Assembly: GCA_031253995.1 (NCBI GenBank) | Contig: JAIRVG010000045.1 | Location: 1-64,000 of the forward strand | DNA length: 64,000 nucleotides | Reading direction: 5' to 3' | Origin: Paucimonas sp. | Lineage (GTDB): Bacteria > Pseudomonadota > Gammaproteobacteria > Pseudomonadales > Pseudomonadaceae | In this document: positions 33,671-42,383 of the stretch, in pieces | Position numbering within the stretch: the stretch's first letter is position 1 | Layout of the letters: every line of letters starts with the position of its first letter | The notes under the pieces: model-generated | The model's input: the letters and a program-made list of their open reading frames with translations, nothing else | Databases searched by the model: none | What the model was told of the DNA's origin: nothing | Program-made: the position numbers and the translations under genes

Positions 33671-34969
33671 ATGACTACCCTGTCGCTCGAAGCGGTTTCG
33701 ACCGTGCGCTCTTCCGCCTACCGTAAAACGGCCTGGCGGCTCATGCCTTTCCTGATGCTGTGCTACCTGTGCGCCTACCTGGACCGGGTCAACGTCGGCT
33801 TTGCCAAGCTGCAGATGATGAACGACCTGGCTCTCAGCGAAGCCGTCTACGGGCTGGGTGCAGGCATGTTCTTCATCGGTTACTTCCTGTGCGAAGTGCC
33901 TAGCAACATCATCCTCCACCGGGTCGGTGCCAGGCTCTGGATTGCCCGCATCATGATCACCTGGGGCATCATCTCGGCCCTGTTCGCCTTCGTCGAAACC
34001 GCCTGGCAGTTCTATGCGCTGCGTTTTTTGCTGGGCATCGCCGAGGCGGGCCTGGCCCCGGGCCTGTTGCTGTACCTGACCTACTGGTTCCCGTCCTACC
34101 GCCGGGCCCGCATGACGGTGCTGTGGTTCATCGCCATCCCGCTGTCGGGCATGGTCGGCGGCCCGCTGTCCGGCTGGATCATGAACCACTTTGCCGGTGT
34201 GCATGGCTGGGCCGGCTGGCAGTGGATGTTCGTGCTGGAGGCTGTGCCAACGGTGGTGGTCGGGCTGATGGTGCTGAGCTACCTCAAGGACGGCGTGCAC
34301 CAGGCCAATTGGCTCAACGACGAAGAAAAGGCGCTGATCACCCGGGAACTGGCAGAGGACAACCAGCAGAAAGTCACCCACGCGTCGGTGGGCGAGTTCA
34401 TCCGCGACCGCCGCCTGTGGTTGCTGGCCAGCATCTACTTCTGCGTGGTGATGGGCCAGTACGCGATCACCTTCTGGCTGCCGACGCTGGTGCGCAACGC
34501 CGGGGTTTCCGACCCGCTGCACATCGGCTTCCTGACCAGCCTGCCCTACCTCTGCGCGATCGTGGCGATGTTGCTGGTGGGGCGCAGCGGGGATAAACAT
34601 CGCGAACGTCGCTGGCACCTCATCGTGCCAATGATCACCGGTGCCATCGGGCTGAGCCTGGCGGCATTGATGGGCGGCAATGTGACGCTCTCGATCCTCA
34701 GCCTATGCCTGGCGGCCTCCGGCATCCTGTCCGCGACCTCATTGTTCTGGATGCTGCCGACCACGTTGCTGGGTGGCGTCTCGGCGGCGGCCGGCATCGC
34801 GGCCGTCAACAGCTTCGCCAACCTCGCCGGCTTCTGCTCGCCCTACCTGATCGGCTGGATCACCACCCTGACCGGCTCCAGCGCCATTGGCATGTACCTG
34901 ATCACCGGCGTGCTGGTGGGCGGTGCGGTGCTGGTCCTGCGTATTCCCGCCGCCCTGGTCAATCGTTGA
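33671..34969 (+). CDS. MFS transporter, anion:cation symporter family
   Basis: The 432-residue permease has 12 predicted membrane segments, with the ACS-family signatures YLDRVNVGFAKLQMMNDL in the first loop and FLLGIAEAGLAPGLLLYL further on. This family imports organic acids and sugar acids (phthalate, tartrate, glucarate, hexuronates). It lies between the SDR and the transketolase genes and presumably imports their substrate. The gap of about 100 bp after the SDR gene has no terminator. Confidence 0.85.
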   Translation: MTTLSLEAVSTVRSSAYRKTAWRLMPFLMLCYLCAYLDRVNVGFAKLQMMNDLALSEAVYGLGAGMFFIGYFLCEVPSNIILHRVGARLWIARIMITWGIISALFAFVETAWQFYALRFLLGIAEAGLAPGLLLYLTYWFPSYRRARMTVLWFIAIPLSGMVGGPLSGWIMNHFAGVHGWAGWQWMFVLEAVPTVVVGLMVLSYLKDGVHQANWLNDEEKALITRELAEDNQQKVTHASVGEFIRDRRLWLLASIYFCVVMGQYAITFWLPTLVRNAGVSDPLHIGFLTSLPYLCAIVAMLLVGRSGDKHRERRWHLIVPMITGAIGLSLAALMGGNVTLSILSLCLAASGILSATSLFWMLPTTLLGGVSAAAGIAAVNSFANLAGFCSPYLIGWITTLTGSSAIGMYLITGVLVGGAVLVLRIPAALVNR

Positions 34970-34986
34970 GTCAACGGAGTTTCACC

Positions 34987-35835
34987 ATGTCTACCCAACC
35001 GTCACACGCGTCAATCAAGGCGCTGGCGCAACGCGCCCACAACATCCGTCGCCACGCCCTGCGCATGGGGCAAGTGCAAGGCCAGGGCTATGTCGGCCAG
35101 GCGCTCGGAGCCGCCGACCTGCTGGCGGTCTCGTACTTCCATGCCCTGAACTACCGGCCGGAAGACCCGGAATGGGAGCCGCGCGACCGCTTCTACCTTT
35201 CCATCGGCCACTATGCCATTGCCCTCTACGCGGCCCTGATCGAAGCCGGGATCATCCCGCTCGATGAGCTGGAAACCTACGGGTCGGACGACAGCCGCCT
35301 GCCGATGTCGGGCATGGCCGCCTACACGCCGGGCATGGAAATCACCGGGGGTTCGCTCGGGCAGGGCCTGGGCATTGCGGTGGGTGCCTGCCTGGGCCTG
35401 AAGCGCAAAGGTTCGGCCTCCTTCGTCTACAACCTGCTGTCGGACGGTGAGCTGAACGAGGGCTCCACCTGGGAAGCGGTGATGTCGGCGTCGCACTGGA
35501 AGCTGGACAACCTGATCGCCATCGTCGACGTCAACAACCAGCAGGCTGACGGCCATTCCAGTGAAATCCTCTCCTTCGAGCCTGTCGTCGATCGCTGGCA
35601 AGCGTTCGGCTGGTTCACCCAGCGGGTGGACGGTAACGACGTCGAGGCGCTGGTCGCCGCGTTCGATGCCGCACGCAACCATTCCGGCGCGCAGCCACGG
35701 GTGATCATCTGCGACACCAGGATGGGCAAAGGCGTGCCCTTCCTGGAAACCCGGGAGAAAACCCACTTCATCCGCGTGGATGAACACGAATGGGATGTTG
35801 CCCTCAACCACCTTGAAGAAGGAAAAGACCAATGA
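34987..35835 (+). CDS. transketolase, N-terminal subunit
   Basis: The 282-residue protein is the thiamine-diphosphate-binding half of a split transketolase. SIGHYAIALYAALIEAG, the GGSLGQGLGIAVG loop and the cofactor motif SDGELNEGSTWEA ... NN (about residues 153-180) are all present; the usual GDG begins SDG here. It needs the C-terminal subunit encoded next, which it overlaps by 4 bp. Transketolases move two-carbon ketol units between sugar phosphates. In this catabolic cluster a dedicated ketose substrate is more likely than pentose-phosphate housekeeping. Confidence 0.88.
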   Translation: MSTQPSHASIKALAQRAHNIRRHALRMGQVQGQGYVGQALGAADLLAVSYFHALNYRPEDPEWEPRDRFYLSIGHYAIALYAALIEAGIIPLDELETYGSDDSRLPMSGMAAYTPGMEITGGSLGQGLGIAVGACLGLKRKGSASFVYNLLSDGELNEGSTWEAVMSASHWKLDNLIAIVDVNNQQADGHSSEILSFEPVVDRWQAFGWFTQRVDGNDVEALVAAFDAARNHSGAQPRVIICDTRMGKGVPFLETREKTHFIRVDEHEWDVALNHLEEGKDQ

Positions 35836-36854
35836 GCAGCGCCGCCAACACCCAGGCTTCGACGGGCGAGCCGGTCAAGAAGCGCCTGACCACTTCGGCG
35901 ATGATTGCGTCGATTGCCTCTGAAGGCCAGGCCACCCGCTCGGCGCCGTTCGGGCATGCCCTGGCCGCGCTGGCGGATCAGCGCCCGGATATCGTCGGTT
36001 TGTCTGCCGACTTGTCCAAGTACACCGACCTGCATGTTTTTGCCAAGGCGCATCCGGACCGGTTCTACCAGATGGGCATGGCCGAGCAGTTGCTGATGAG
36101 CGCCGCCGCCGGTATGGCCCGTGAGGGGTTCGTGCCCTTTGCCACTACGTACGCCGTGTTCGCCTCGCGCCGCGCCTATGACTTCATCTGCATGGCCATT
36201 GCCGAGGAAAACCTCAATGTGAAGATCGTCTGCGGCCTGCCTGGCCTTACCACCGGCTACGGACCCAGCCACCAGGCCACCGACGACCTTGCGATCTTCC
36301 GTGCCATGCCCAACCTGATGATCGTTGACCCGTGCGATGCCTTGGAAATCGAGCAAGCGGTGCCAGCTATCGCAGCGCATCAGGGGCCGGTCTACATGCG
36401 CCTGCTGCGCGGCAACGTGCCGTTGGTGCTGGACGAATACGGCTACAAGTTCGAGATCGGCAAGGCCAAGACCCTGCGGACCGGTAACGACGTTCTGATC
36501 ATTTCCACCGGCCTGATGACCATGCGCGCACTGGAGGCGGCCAAGGCGCTGCAAGATGATGGTGTGGATGTAGCAGTGTTGCACGTGCCGACTATCAAGC
36601 CACTGGATGAACAGACCATTCTGGCCGAGGCCAGGAAGCCCGGGCGGCTAGTGGTTACCGCAGAAAACAGCTCGATCATTGGTGGCCTGGGTGAGGCCGT
36701 TGCGGGGTTACTGCTGCGCAACGGCGTGACGCCAACTTTCAGGCAGATCGCCTTGCCCGATGCTTTCCTGGACGCCGGCGCGCTGCCGACGCTGCATGAC
36801 CGCTATGGTATTTCGACTCCGGCGGTCTGCGCTCGTATCAAAGCCTGGCTGTGA
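35832..36854 (+). CDS. transketolase, C-terminal subunit
   Basis: The 340-residue protein supplies the pyrimidine-binding and C-terminal domains of transketolase. The catalytic glutamate lies in FYQMGMAEQLLMSAAAGMA, FATTYAVFASRRAYDFI follows, and GYGPSHQATDDLAIFRAMP matches the family; the C-terminal third has IISTGLMTMRALEAA and VVTAENSSIIGGLG. It starts inside the stop of the N-terminal subunit gene (ATGA overlap). It is the last gene of the LysR-controlled cluster. Confidence 0.88.
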   Translation: MSSAANTQASTGEPVKKRLTTSAMIASIASEGQATRSAPFGHALAALADQRPDIVGLSADLSKYTDLHVFAKAHPDRFYQMGMAEQLLMSAAAGMAREGFVPFATTYAVFASRRAYDFICMAIAEENLNVKIVCGLPGLTTGYGPSHQATDDLAIFRAMPNLMIVDPCDALEIEQAVPAIAAHQGPVYMRLLRGNVPLVLDEYGYKFEIGKAKTLRTGNDVLIISTGLMTMRALEAAKALQDDGVDVAVLHVPTIKPLDEQTILAEARKPGRLVVTAENSSIIGGLGEAVAGLLLRNGVTPTFRQIALPDAFLDAGALPTLHDRYGISTPAVCARIKAWL

Positions 36855-36919
36855 TCGTTTGATGGACGGGGCGCCTATGAACAGGCCCCCGGCTTCTTTC
36901 AGCTTGCAACTTGCCGCTC

Positions 36920-36949
36920 AAAAAAAAGGCCGCTGCAAAGGCAGCGGCC
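36920..36949 (-). terminator. intrinsic terminator (minus strand)
   Basis: On the minus strand GGCCGCTGC (36949-36941), a CTTT loop and GCAGCGGCC (36936-36928) form a perfect 9-bp GC-rich stem followed by eight U (36927-36920). It ends a minus-strand transcript, either that of the IclR gene or of a separate small RNA. Confidence 0.8.
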
Positions 36950-37164
36950 AAGCAAGACGCAGATCAAGGAGCTTCAAAATCAACGTCGGTGAACTGAAGG
37001 GTGACACTTCGCAACAACAATCGAGGAGCACTCTAGGGGGAGAGCATTAACCGACCGTTAAGGGGTACGAAGCGTCAACTTCGCGCCTTGGCGAACACCG
37101 GGTCGTCAAGGCAGGAGAAGGATAGTCAGACGTAACCCGCGGAAAAATAGTGCTTTCTGACATT

Positions 37165-37189
37165 CACTGTTGCATCGATGGCAACAGTG
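37165..37189 (-). other. 9-bp hairpin after the IclR-gene stop
   Basis: CACTGTTGC and GCAACAGTG form a perfect 9-bp inverted repeat around ATCGATG, 13 bp beyond the minus-strand stop at 37202. No T-run follows, so it is not a classical terminator; it could protect the mRNA 3' end or bind a protein. Confidence 0.35.
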
Positions 37190-37201
37190 CACCAAATCAG
37201 T

Positions 37202-37984
37202 TCACCGTGTTTCTTCATAGCCCATGCGCCAACTGACGGCCTTGGCCGCCGCGAGCAACTGGCGCGCCGCCGGGCCTTGTTCGTCGGCATGGAAGATCGA
37301 GGTCGGGCCGACCACGGTGATCACCGCGACGATCTGGCCCATGGCGTTGAACACCGGCGCCGACAGGGCATCGACCCCTGGCATCAGCAAGCCATGCACA
37401 TGGTGCAGGCCGCGTTCGCGGATGCTGGCGAACAGGCTGGCGTAGTGGCTGGCATCCTGTCCCGACTGCGCCAGTTCCCGGTCCCGCAGCTCGATGGTTT
37501 CCCGCTCCGGCAAATAGGCGCCGAACACCAGGCCGGTGGACGAACTGAGCAGCGGCAGCACCGAGCCGATCTGGGTGACCACGGTGACCGCGCGCACCGC
37601 CGGCTCGATGTTCACCACGGTGGCGCCCTGGTTGCCCCATACCGCGATGAAGCAGCTCTCGTTGAGCTGGTCGCGCAATTCCGAGAGCGGCACCGCCGCC
37701 ACCTTCAGCACATCCATACCGCCCAGCGCCGCCAGGCCCACCCGCAGTGCCTCGCGGCCCAGGCCGTAGTGGTTGGTGGCCGGGTCCTGCTCGGCGAAGC
37801 CGCTGGCGATCAATGCCTGCAGGTAGCGGTGCACCTTGCTCGCCGGCATGTCCACATGCTCGGCCAGGCGCGACAGCGAGGTGGCCGGCGCCAGCTGTGC
37901 CAGGGCCTTGAGGATATCGGTGCCGACCTCCGCCGAGCGGACCTTCTGTTTGCCGTTGTCGGCGGGGGGCGTGGCTTTGCTCAT
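37202..37984 (-). CDS. hmgR: IclR-family repressor of homogentisate operon
   Basis: The 260-residue IclR regulator has its winged helix at about residues 16-70 (GTDILKALAQLAPATSLSRLAEHVDMPASKVHRYL) and a C-terminal ligand-binding domain. I chose the ATG at 37984; a GTG four codons upstream is also in frame. It is divergent from hmgA with a multi-half-site operator between them. In P. putida HmgR, an IclR protein in the same position, represses hmgABC and is released by homogentisate; the same role is inferred here. Confidence 0.85.
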   Translation of the reverse strand: MSKATPPADNGKQKVRSAEVGTDILKALAQLAPATSLSRLAEHVDMPASKVHRYLQALIASGFAEQDPATNHYGLGREALRVGLAALGGMDVLKVAAVPLSELRDQLNESCFIAVWGNQGATVVNIEPAVRAVTVVTQIGSVLPLLSSSTGLVFGAYLPERETIELRDRELAQSGQDASHYASLFASIRERGLHHVHGLLMPGVDALSAPVFNAMGQIVAVITVVGPTSIFHADEQGPAARQLLAAAKAVSWRMGYEETR

Positions 37985-38049
37985 GGTCGGTTTCACTGTG
38001 CGGAGCGGGGGGAGGGCGTCTTTATAGCTTGACGACCCTTGGCGATCAA

Positions 38050-38075
38050 ATTACGTTATGCGTAATCGAATTACG
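38050..38075. promoter_or_regulatory. HmgR operator between hmgR and hmgA
   Basis: ATTACG-TTATG-CGTAAT (38050-38066) is a 17-bp palindrome, the size I recall for the HmgR site in P. putida. A third half-site, ATTACG (38070-38075), pairs with the middle one across a 3-bp spacer. The cluster lies 36 bp before hmgA. Confidence 0.7.
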
Positions 38076-38110
38076 AATAACAATAACCGGCCTGTCGGCC
38101 AGGAGGCTCG

Positions 38111-39418
38111 ATGAACTCCGATTTTCCTTCCGCCCTCGCTTACCAGAGCGGCTTCGGCAACGAATTCGCCAGCGAGGCCCTGCCCGGCGCCCTGCCGGTT
38201 GGCCAGAACTCCCCGCAGAAAGCCCCTTACGGCCTGTACGCCGAACTGCTGTCGGGCACGGCCTTTACCATGAGCCGCCACGAACAGCGCCGGACCTGGC
38301 TGTACCGCATTCGTCCGTCCGCGCTGCACCCGGCGTTCGTGCGCCTGGAGCGCCAGCTGGCCGGTGGCGGGCTCGGTGAGGTGACGCCCAACCGTCTGCG
38401 CTGGAGCCCGCTGGAGCTGCCGGCCGAACCCACCGACTTCATCGACGGCTGGGTGACCATGGCGGCCAACTCGGCGGGAGAAAAACCGGCAGGCATCAGC
38501 ATCCATTGCTACCGCGCCAACCGCTCCATGGAACGGGTGTTCTTCAACGCCGACGGCGAGCTGCTGCTGGTGCCGCAACTGGGCCGCCTGCGCCTGGCCA
38601 CCGAGCTGGGCGTGCTGGAAGTGGAACCGCTGGAAATCGCGGTGATCCCCCGCGGCATGAAATTCCGCGTCGAACTGCCGGACGGCGAGGCCCGTGGCTA
38701 TATCGCCGAGAACCACGGCGCGCCGCTACGCATCCCGGATCTCGGCCCGATCGGCAGCAACGGCCTGGCCAACCCGCGCGATTTCCTCGCCCCGGTGGCG
38801 CACTACGAAGAGCAGGACGGCCCGGTGCAACTGGTGCAGAAGTTCTGCGGCGAACTCTGGGGCTGCGAGCTGCAGCACTCGCCACTGGACGTGGTCGCCT
38901 GGCACGGCAACAACGTGCCGTACAAGTACGACCTGCGCCGGTTCAACACCATCGGCACGGTCAGCTACGACCACCCCGATCCGTCGATCTTCACGGTGCT
39001 GACCTCGCCCACCAGCGTGCCGGGCATGGCCAACCTCGACTTCGTGATCTTCCCGCCGCGCTGGATGGTGGCCGAGAAGACCTTCCGTCCGCCATGGTTC
39101 CACCGCAACCTGATGAACGAGTTCATGGGCCTGATCAAGGGCGAGTACGACGCCAAGGCCGATGGCTTCCTGCCCGGCGGCGCCTCGCTGCACGGCTGCA
39201 TGAGCGCCCACGGTCCGGACGCCGAGACCTGCGCCAAGGCCATTGCCGCGGACCTTGCGCCGAACAAGATCGACAACACCATGGCCTTCATGTTCGAGAC
39301 CAGCCAGGTGCTGCGTCCGAGCCGCCATGCCCTGGACTGCCCGCAGTTGCAGAACGACTACGATAGTTGCTGGGCCACGCTGCCAAGCACCTTCACCCCG
39401 AATCGGAGACAAGCATGA
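38111..39418 (+). CDS. hmgA: homogentisate 1,2-dioxygenase
   Basis: The 435-residue enzyme opens the ring of homogentisate to maleylacetoacetate, the central step of phenylalanine and tyrosine degradation. The Fe(II) ligands are visible and fall exactly where known in the family: His331 and Glu337 in [12 protein letters not shown], and His367 in CMSAHGPD. The N-terminus ([19 protein letters not shown]) is diagnostic. It starts the hmgA-fahA-maiA operon. Loss of this gene gives brown pyomelanin pigment. Confidence 0.97.
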   Translation: MNSDFPSALAYQSGFGNEFASEALPGALPVGQNSPQKAPYGLYAELLSGTAFTMSRHEQRRTWLYRIRPSALHPAFVRLERQLAGGGLGEVTPNRLRWSPLELPAEPTDFIDGWVTMAANSAGEKPAGISIHCYRANRSMERVFFNADGELLLVPQLGRLRLATELGVLEVEPLEIAVIPRGMKFRVELPDGEARGYIAENHGAPLRIPDLGPIGSNGLANPRDFLAPVAHYEEQDGPVQLVQKFCGELWGCELQHSPLDVVAWHGNNVPYKYDLRRFNTIGTVSYDHPDPSIFTVLTSPTSVPGMANLDFVIFPPRWMVAEKTFRPPWFHRNLMNEFMGLIKGEYDAKADGFLPGGASLHGCMSAHGPDAETCAKAIAADLAPNKIDNTMAFMFETSQVLRPSRHALDCPQLQNDYDSCWATLPSTFTPNRRQA

Positions 39419-40707
39419 ATCAGACCGCCATTGCCCGCAGTTGGGTCGAAAGCGCCAACGGGCATAGCGACTTCCCGCTGCAGAACCTGCCGCTGGGGAT
39501 CTTCAGCCGCGCCGGTGGCGAACGCCGCTGCGGCGTGGCCATCGGCGACGCCATCCTCGACCTGGAAGCGGCGCTGGCCGCCGGCCTGTTCGACGGTGAA
39601 GCCCGGGCTGCTGTCGAGGCCACCCATGGCGGTGCACTGAATGCCTTCTTCGCCCTGGGCCGCGGTGCGCGTGTCGCCCTGCGCGAGCGCCTGCTGGCAC
39701 TGCTGGCCGAAGGCAGCGAACACCAGGCCGCACTGCAGGCCGCACTGTATCCGGCCAGCGCCTGCGAACTGCACCTGCCGGCGCGGATCGGCGACTACAC
39801 CGACTTCTACGTCGGCATCGAGCACGCCAAGAACGTCGGCAAGCTGTTCCGCCCGGACAACCCGCTGCTGCCCAACTACAAGCATGTGCCGATCGGCTAC
39901 CACGGCCGTGCTTCGACCATCCGTCCATCCGGCACCGCCGTGCGCCGGCCCAAGGGCCAGACCCTGGCGGCCGGACAGAGCGAGCCGAGCTTCGGCCCGT
40001 GCGCACGCCTGGACTACGAGCTGGAACTGGGGATCTGGATCGGCCAGGGCAACGACCTGGGCGAGCCGATCCCGGTGGGCGACGCCGCCGAACATATCGC
40101 CGGTTTCTGCCTGCTGAACGACTGGTCGGCGCGGGATATCCAGGCCTGGGAATACCAGCCGCTGGGCCCGTTCCTGTCCAAGAGCTTCATTTCCACGGTC
40201 TCGCCCTGGGTGGTCACCGCCGAGGCGCTGGCGCCATTCCGTTGCGCGCAGCCAGCCCGTCCGAACGGTGATCCGCAGCCGCTGTCCTACCTTCTGGACA
40301 CGCGCGACCAGGCCGGTGGCGCCTTCGATATCGAACTGGAAGTGCTGCTGCTCACCGAGCGGATGCGCGAGCAAAACCTGCCGGCCCATCGCCTGACCCT
40401 GAGCAACACCCTGAGCATGTACTGGACCGTGGCGCAGATGGTCGCCCACCACAGCGTCAACGGTTGCCAGCTGCAGCCGGGCGACCTGTTCGGTTCCGGC
40501 ACCTTGTCCGGAGCGGAGCCTGGGCAGTTCGGCAGCCTGCTGGAGATCACCGAGGGCGGCAAGCACCCGGTGGAACTGGCGTCGGGCGAGGTGCGCAAGT
40601 TCCTCGAAGACGGCGACGAAATCATCCTGCGCGCTCGCGCCAAGCGCGATGGCGTGGCCAGCATCGGCTTCGGCGAATGTCGCGGCAAGGTCGTTGCGGC
40701 GCACTGA
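39415..40707 (+). CDS. fahA: fumarylacetoacetase
   Basis: The 430-residue hydrolase splits fumarylacetoacetate into fumarate and acetoacetate. Family features are [47 protein letters not shown] (metal-binding acids) and [18 protein letters not shown]. Its ATG overlaps the hmgA stop by 4 bp, so I use 39415 rather than the upstream in-frame codon at 39367. It is the last enzyme of the pathway although it is the second gene. Confidence 0.96.
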   Translation: MNQTAIARSWVESANGHSDFPLQNLPLGIFSRAGGERRCGVAIGDAILDLEAALAAGLFDGEARAAVEATHGGALNAFFALGRGARVALRERLLALLAEGSEHQAALQAALYPASACELHLPARIGDYTDFYVGIEHAKNVGKLFRPDNPLLPNYKHVPIGYHGRASTIRPSGTAVRRPKGQTLAAGQSEPSFGPCARLDYELELGIWIGQGNDLGEPIPVGDAAEHIAGFCLLNDWSARDIQAWEYQPLGPFLSKSFISTVSPWVVTAEALAPFRCAQPARPNGDPQPLSYLLDTRDQAGGAFDIELEVLLLTERMREQNLPAHRLTLSNTLSMYWTVAQMVAHHSVNGCQLQPGDLFGSGTLSGAEPGQFGSLLEITEGGKHPVELASGEVRKFLEDGDEIILRARAKRDGVASIGFGECRGKVVAAH

Positions 40708-40718
40708 GAGGCTGAGGC

Positions 40719-41354
40719 ATGGAACTGTTCACCTACTACCGCTCCACTTCGTCGTACCGGGTGCGTATCGCCCTTGCGCTGAAGCAGCTGGAATTCCAGT
40801 CCTTGCCGGTGAACCTGCTCAAGGGCGAGCAGCGCGAGGAACATTTCCTCGCGCTCAACCCCCAGGGCCGGGTGCCGGCGCTGAAGGCCGATTCCGGTGA
40901 ACTGCTGGTGCAGTCGCCGGCGATCATCGAGTACCTGGAAGAGGTGTATCCACAGCCGGCGCTGCTGCCCCATGACCCGGTGCAGCGTGCCCGGGTCCGT
41001 GGCGTGGCGGCGCTGATCGGCTGCGATATCCATCCGCTGCACAATGTCAGCGTGCTCAATCGGCTGCGTGAGCAGGGGCAGGACGAGGCGGCGGTGAACC
41101 AGTGGATCGGCCACTGGATCGGCCAGGGGCTGGCGGCAGTGGAAAAGCTGATCGGGGATGAGGGCTTCTGCTTCGGTGACGAGCCGGGGCTGGCGGATGT
41201 GTACCTGATCCCGCAGGTGTATGCGGCCAAGCGCTTCAATATCGACCTGGGCGGCTATCCGCGGATCTTGCGGGTGGTGGGGTTGGCGGAGGAGCATCCG
41301 GCGTTCGTGCTGGCGCATCCTTCGCGCCAGCCCGATACCCCGGCAGCAGGGTGA
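40719..41354 (+). CDS. maiA: maleylacetoacetate isomerase (zeta-class GST)
   Basis: The 211-residue glutathione-dependent enzyme isomerises maleylacetoacetate to fumarylacetoacetate. The N-terminal thioredoxin-fold domain begins YYRSTSSYRVRIAL, the bacterial form of the zeta-class active-site motif, followed by NPQGRVPAL and the glutathione-contacting LVQSPAIIEYLEE. The helical C-terminal domain has GDEPGLADVYLIPQVYAA. It lies 11 bp after fahA and ends the operon before a REP pair. Confidence 0.94.
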   Translation: MELFTYYRSTSSYRVRIALALKQLEFQSLPVNLLKGEQREEHFLALNPQGRVPALKADSGELLVQSPAIIEYLEEVYPQPALLPHDPVQRARVRGVAALIGCDIHPLHNVSVLNRLREQGQDEAAVNQWIGHWIGQGLAAVEKLIGDEGFCFGDEPGLADVYLIPQVYAAKRFNIDLGGYPRILRVVGLAEEHPAFVLAHPSRQPDTPAAG

Positions 41355-41370
41355 TTCTGTAGTGTTTTTT

Positions 41371-41460
41371 CGGGCCTCATTGCTGGCAAGCCACAGGTAC
41401 TGCACAAGTCTCAAGGATTGTGCTGACCCTGTGGGAGCTGGCTTGCCAGCGATAGGGCCC
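41371..41460. repeat. REP pair between convergent maiA and sirB1-like genes
   Basis: A partial REP (CGGGCCTCATTGCTGGCAAG, from 41371) and a full inverted copy (41428-41460) fill the gap between two convergent genes. The right copy abuts the stop of the minus-strand gene. It probably forms the 3' end structure for both transcripts. Confidence 0.85.
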
Positions 41461-42267
41461 TCAATGCACCGATCGTTTCCCACTGGGCAAATGACTCAAC
41501 CGCTCGGTCAGCCGCAACCGCTGGATCGGATCATCGGTCAACAGCAACGCATGCTCCAGGTCGAACCGCTCCGCCTGCGGGCATTCCAGATGCTGGTACA
41601 GGGTCGCCCGCGCCAGGTAGTCACTGGCTAGCGCCGGCCCCAGTTGCAGCACGCGTTCGGCGTCCTTCAACGCCGCCAGGTCATCGTCATGGGTCGAATG
41701 CAGCTGCCGCAGGTTGCGCGACAGGCGCTGGAGCATCTGCATCGGCGTCGCCGTCTGCAAATGTTCCTTGCTCAACGCCATCTGCGGTCCGAACTGCCGC
41801 CCCAGCAACTCCCGACACTCCGCCGGATACAGGCGCCGCCCGCCACAAGGATCGAGCAGGTGATCCGCCCCCGGCACGCGCAACAGGAAATGCCCGGGAA
41901 AATTCACTCCTTCCAGCGGAATCGACAGGCCCCGAGCCAGCTCCAGGCTGAGCAGCGCCAGGGTCAGAGGCTGTCCGCGCCGGCGCACCAGCAACTGATC
42001 GAGCAAGGCCGCCTGCGGTCGCAGCGGGTGGTATTCGTCTTCCTGGAAACCCAGCGCACACAGCTTGCGCAGCAGCGGCTGGGCCAGTTCGTGCAACGGC
42101 TGCAGCGGCAGGTCGTTGCTGATCTCGTGCTGCAGGTCTTTCACCGCCCGCATCACCTGCGCCGGATCCACCGCGGCATCGTGCTCGACGGCAATCCACA
42201 CACCGGCTTCGAACAAGGCCGGAGGCGTTCGTTCAAGGCAGGCCAGACAGGCTTGGCGTGGGTTCAT
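41461..42267 (-). CDS. SirB1 family transglutaminase-like/TPR protein
   Basis: The 268-residue protein joins a transglutaminase-like domain of the SirB1 type (about residues 40-180: LLVRRRGQPLTLALLSLELARGLSIPLEGVNFPGHFLLRV, then LLDPCGGRRL) to C-terminal TPR-like helices (LKDAERVLQLGPALASDYLARATLYQHL). SirB1 proteins are widespread, but their biochemical role is unsettled; the catalytic cysteine of true transglutaminases is not obvious. The gene stands alone, divergent from the amino-acid dehydrogenase gene. Confidence 0.82.
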   Translation of the reverse strand: MNPRQACLACLERTPPALFEAGVWIAVEHDAAVDPAQVMRAVKDLQHEISNDLPLQPLHELAQPLLRKLCALGFQEDEYHPLRPQAALLDQLLVRRRGQPLTLALLSLELARGLSIPLEGVNFPGHFLLRVPGADHLLDPCGGRRLYPAECRELLGRQFGPQMALSKEHLQTATPMQMLQRLSRNLRQLHSTHDDDLAALKDAERVLQLGPALASDYLARATLYQHLECPQAERFDLEHALLLTDDPIQRLRLTERLSHLPSGKRSVH

Positions 42268-42383
42268 GGTGGTCTCCGCTGAGAGCTACTGTTGTAGCCC
42301 CGGAGAATCGTTTCGTCCAGTGTCCGCGCAGGCGCCAGCGTGCCACCTATACTGCATTGAGCACTGTGAACGAGGGCCTGTAG

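Larger units (their letters stand above)
36855..37201. other. intergenic region with terminator and possible small RNA
   Basis: The 347 bp between the transketolase and IclR-family genes contain no protein gene. On the minus strand they hold a 9-bp hairpin just after the IclR stop and, about 215 bp further on, an intrinsic terminator. TTAACCGACCGTTAA, a short dyad, occurs near 37050. The distance between the IclR stop and the terminator leaves room for a long 3' UTR or a small RNA. Confidence 0.4.
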
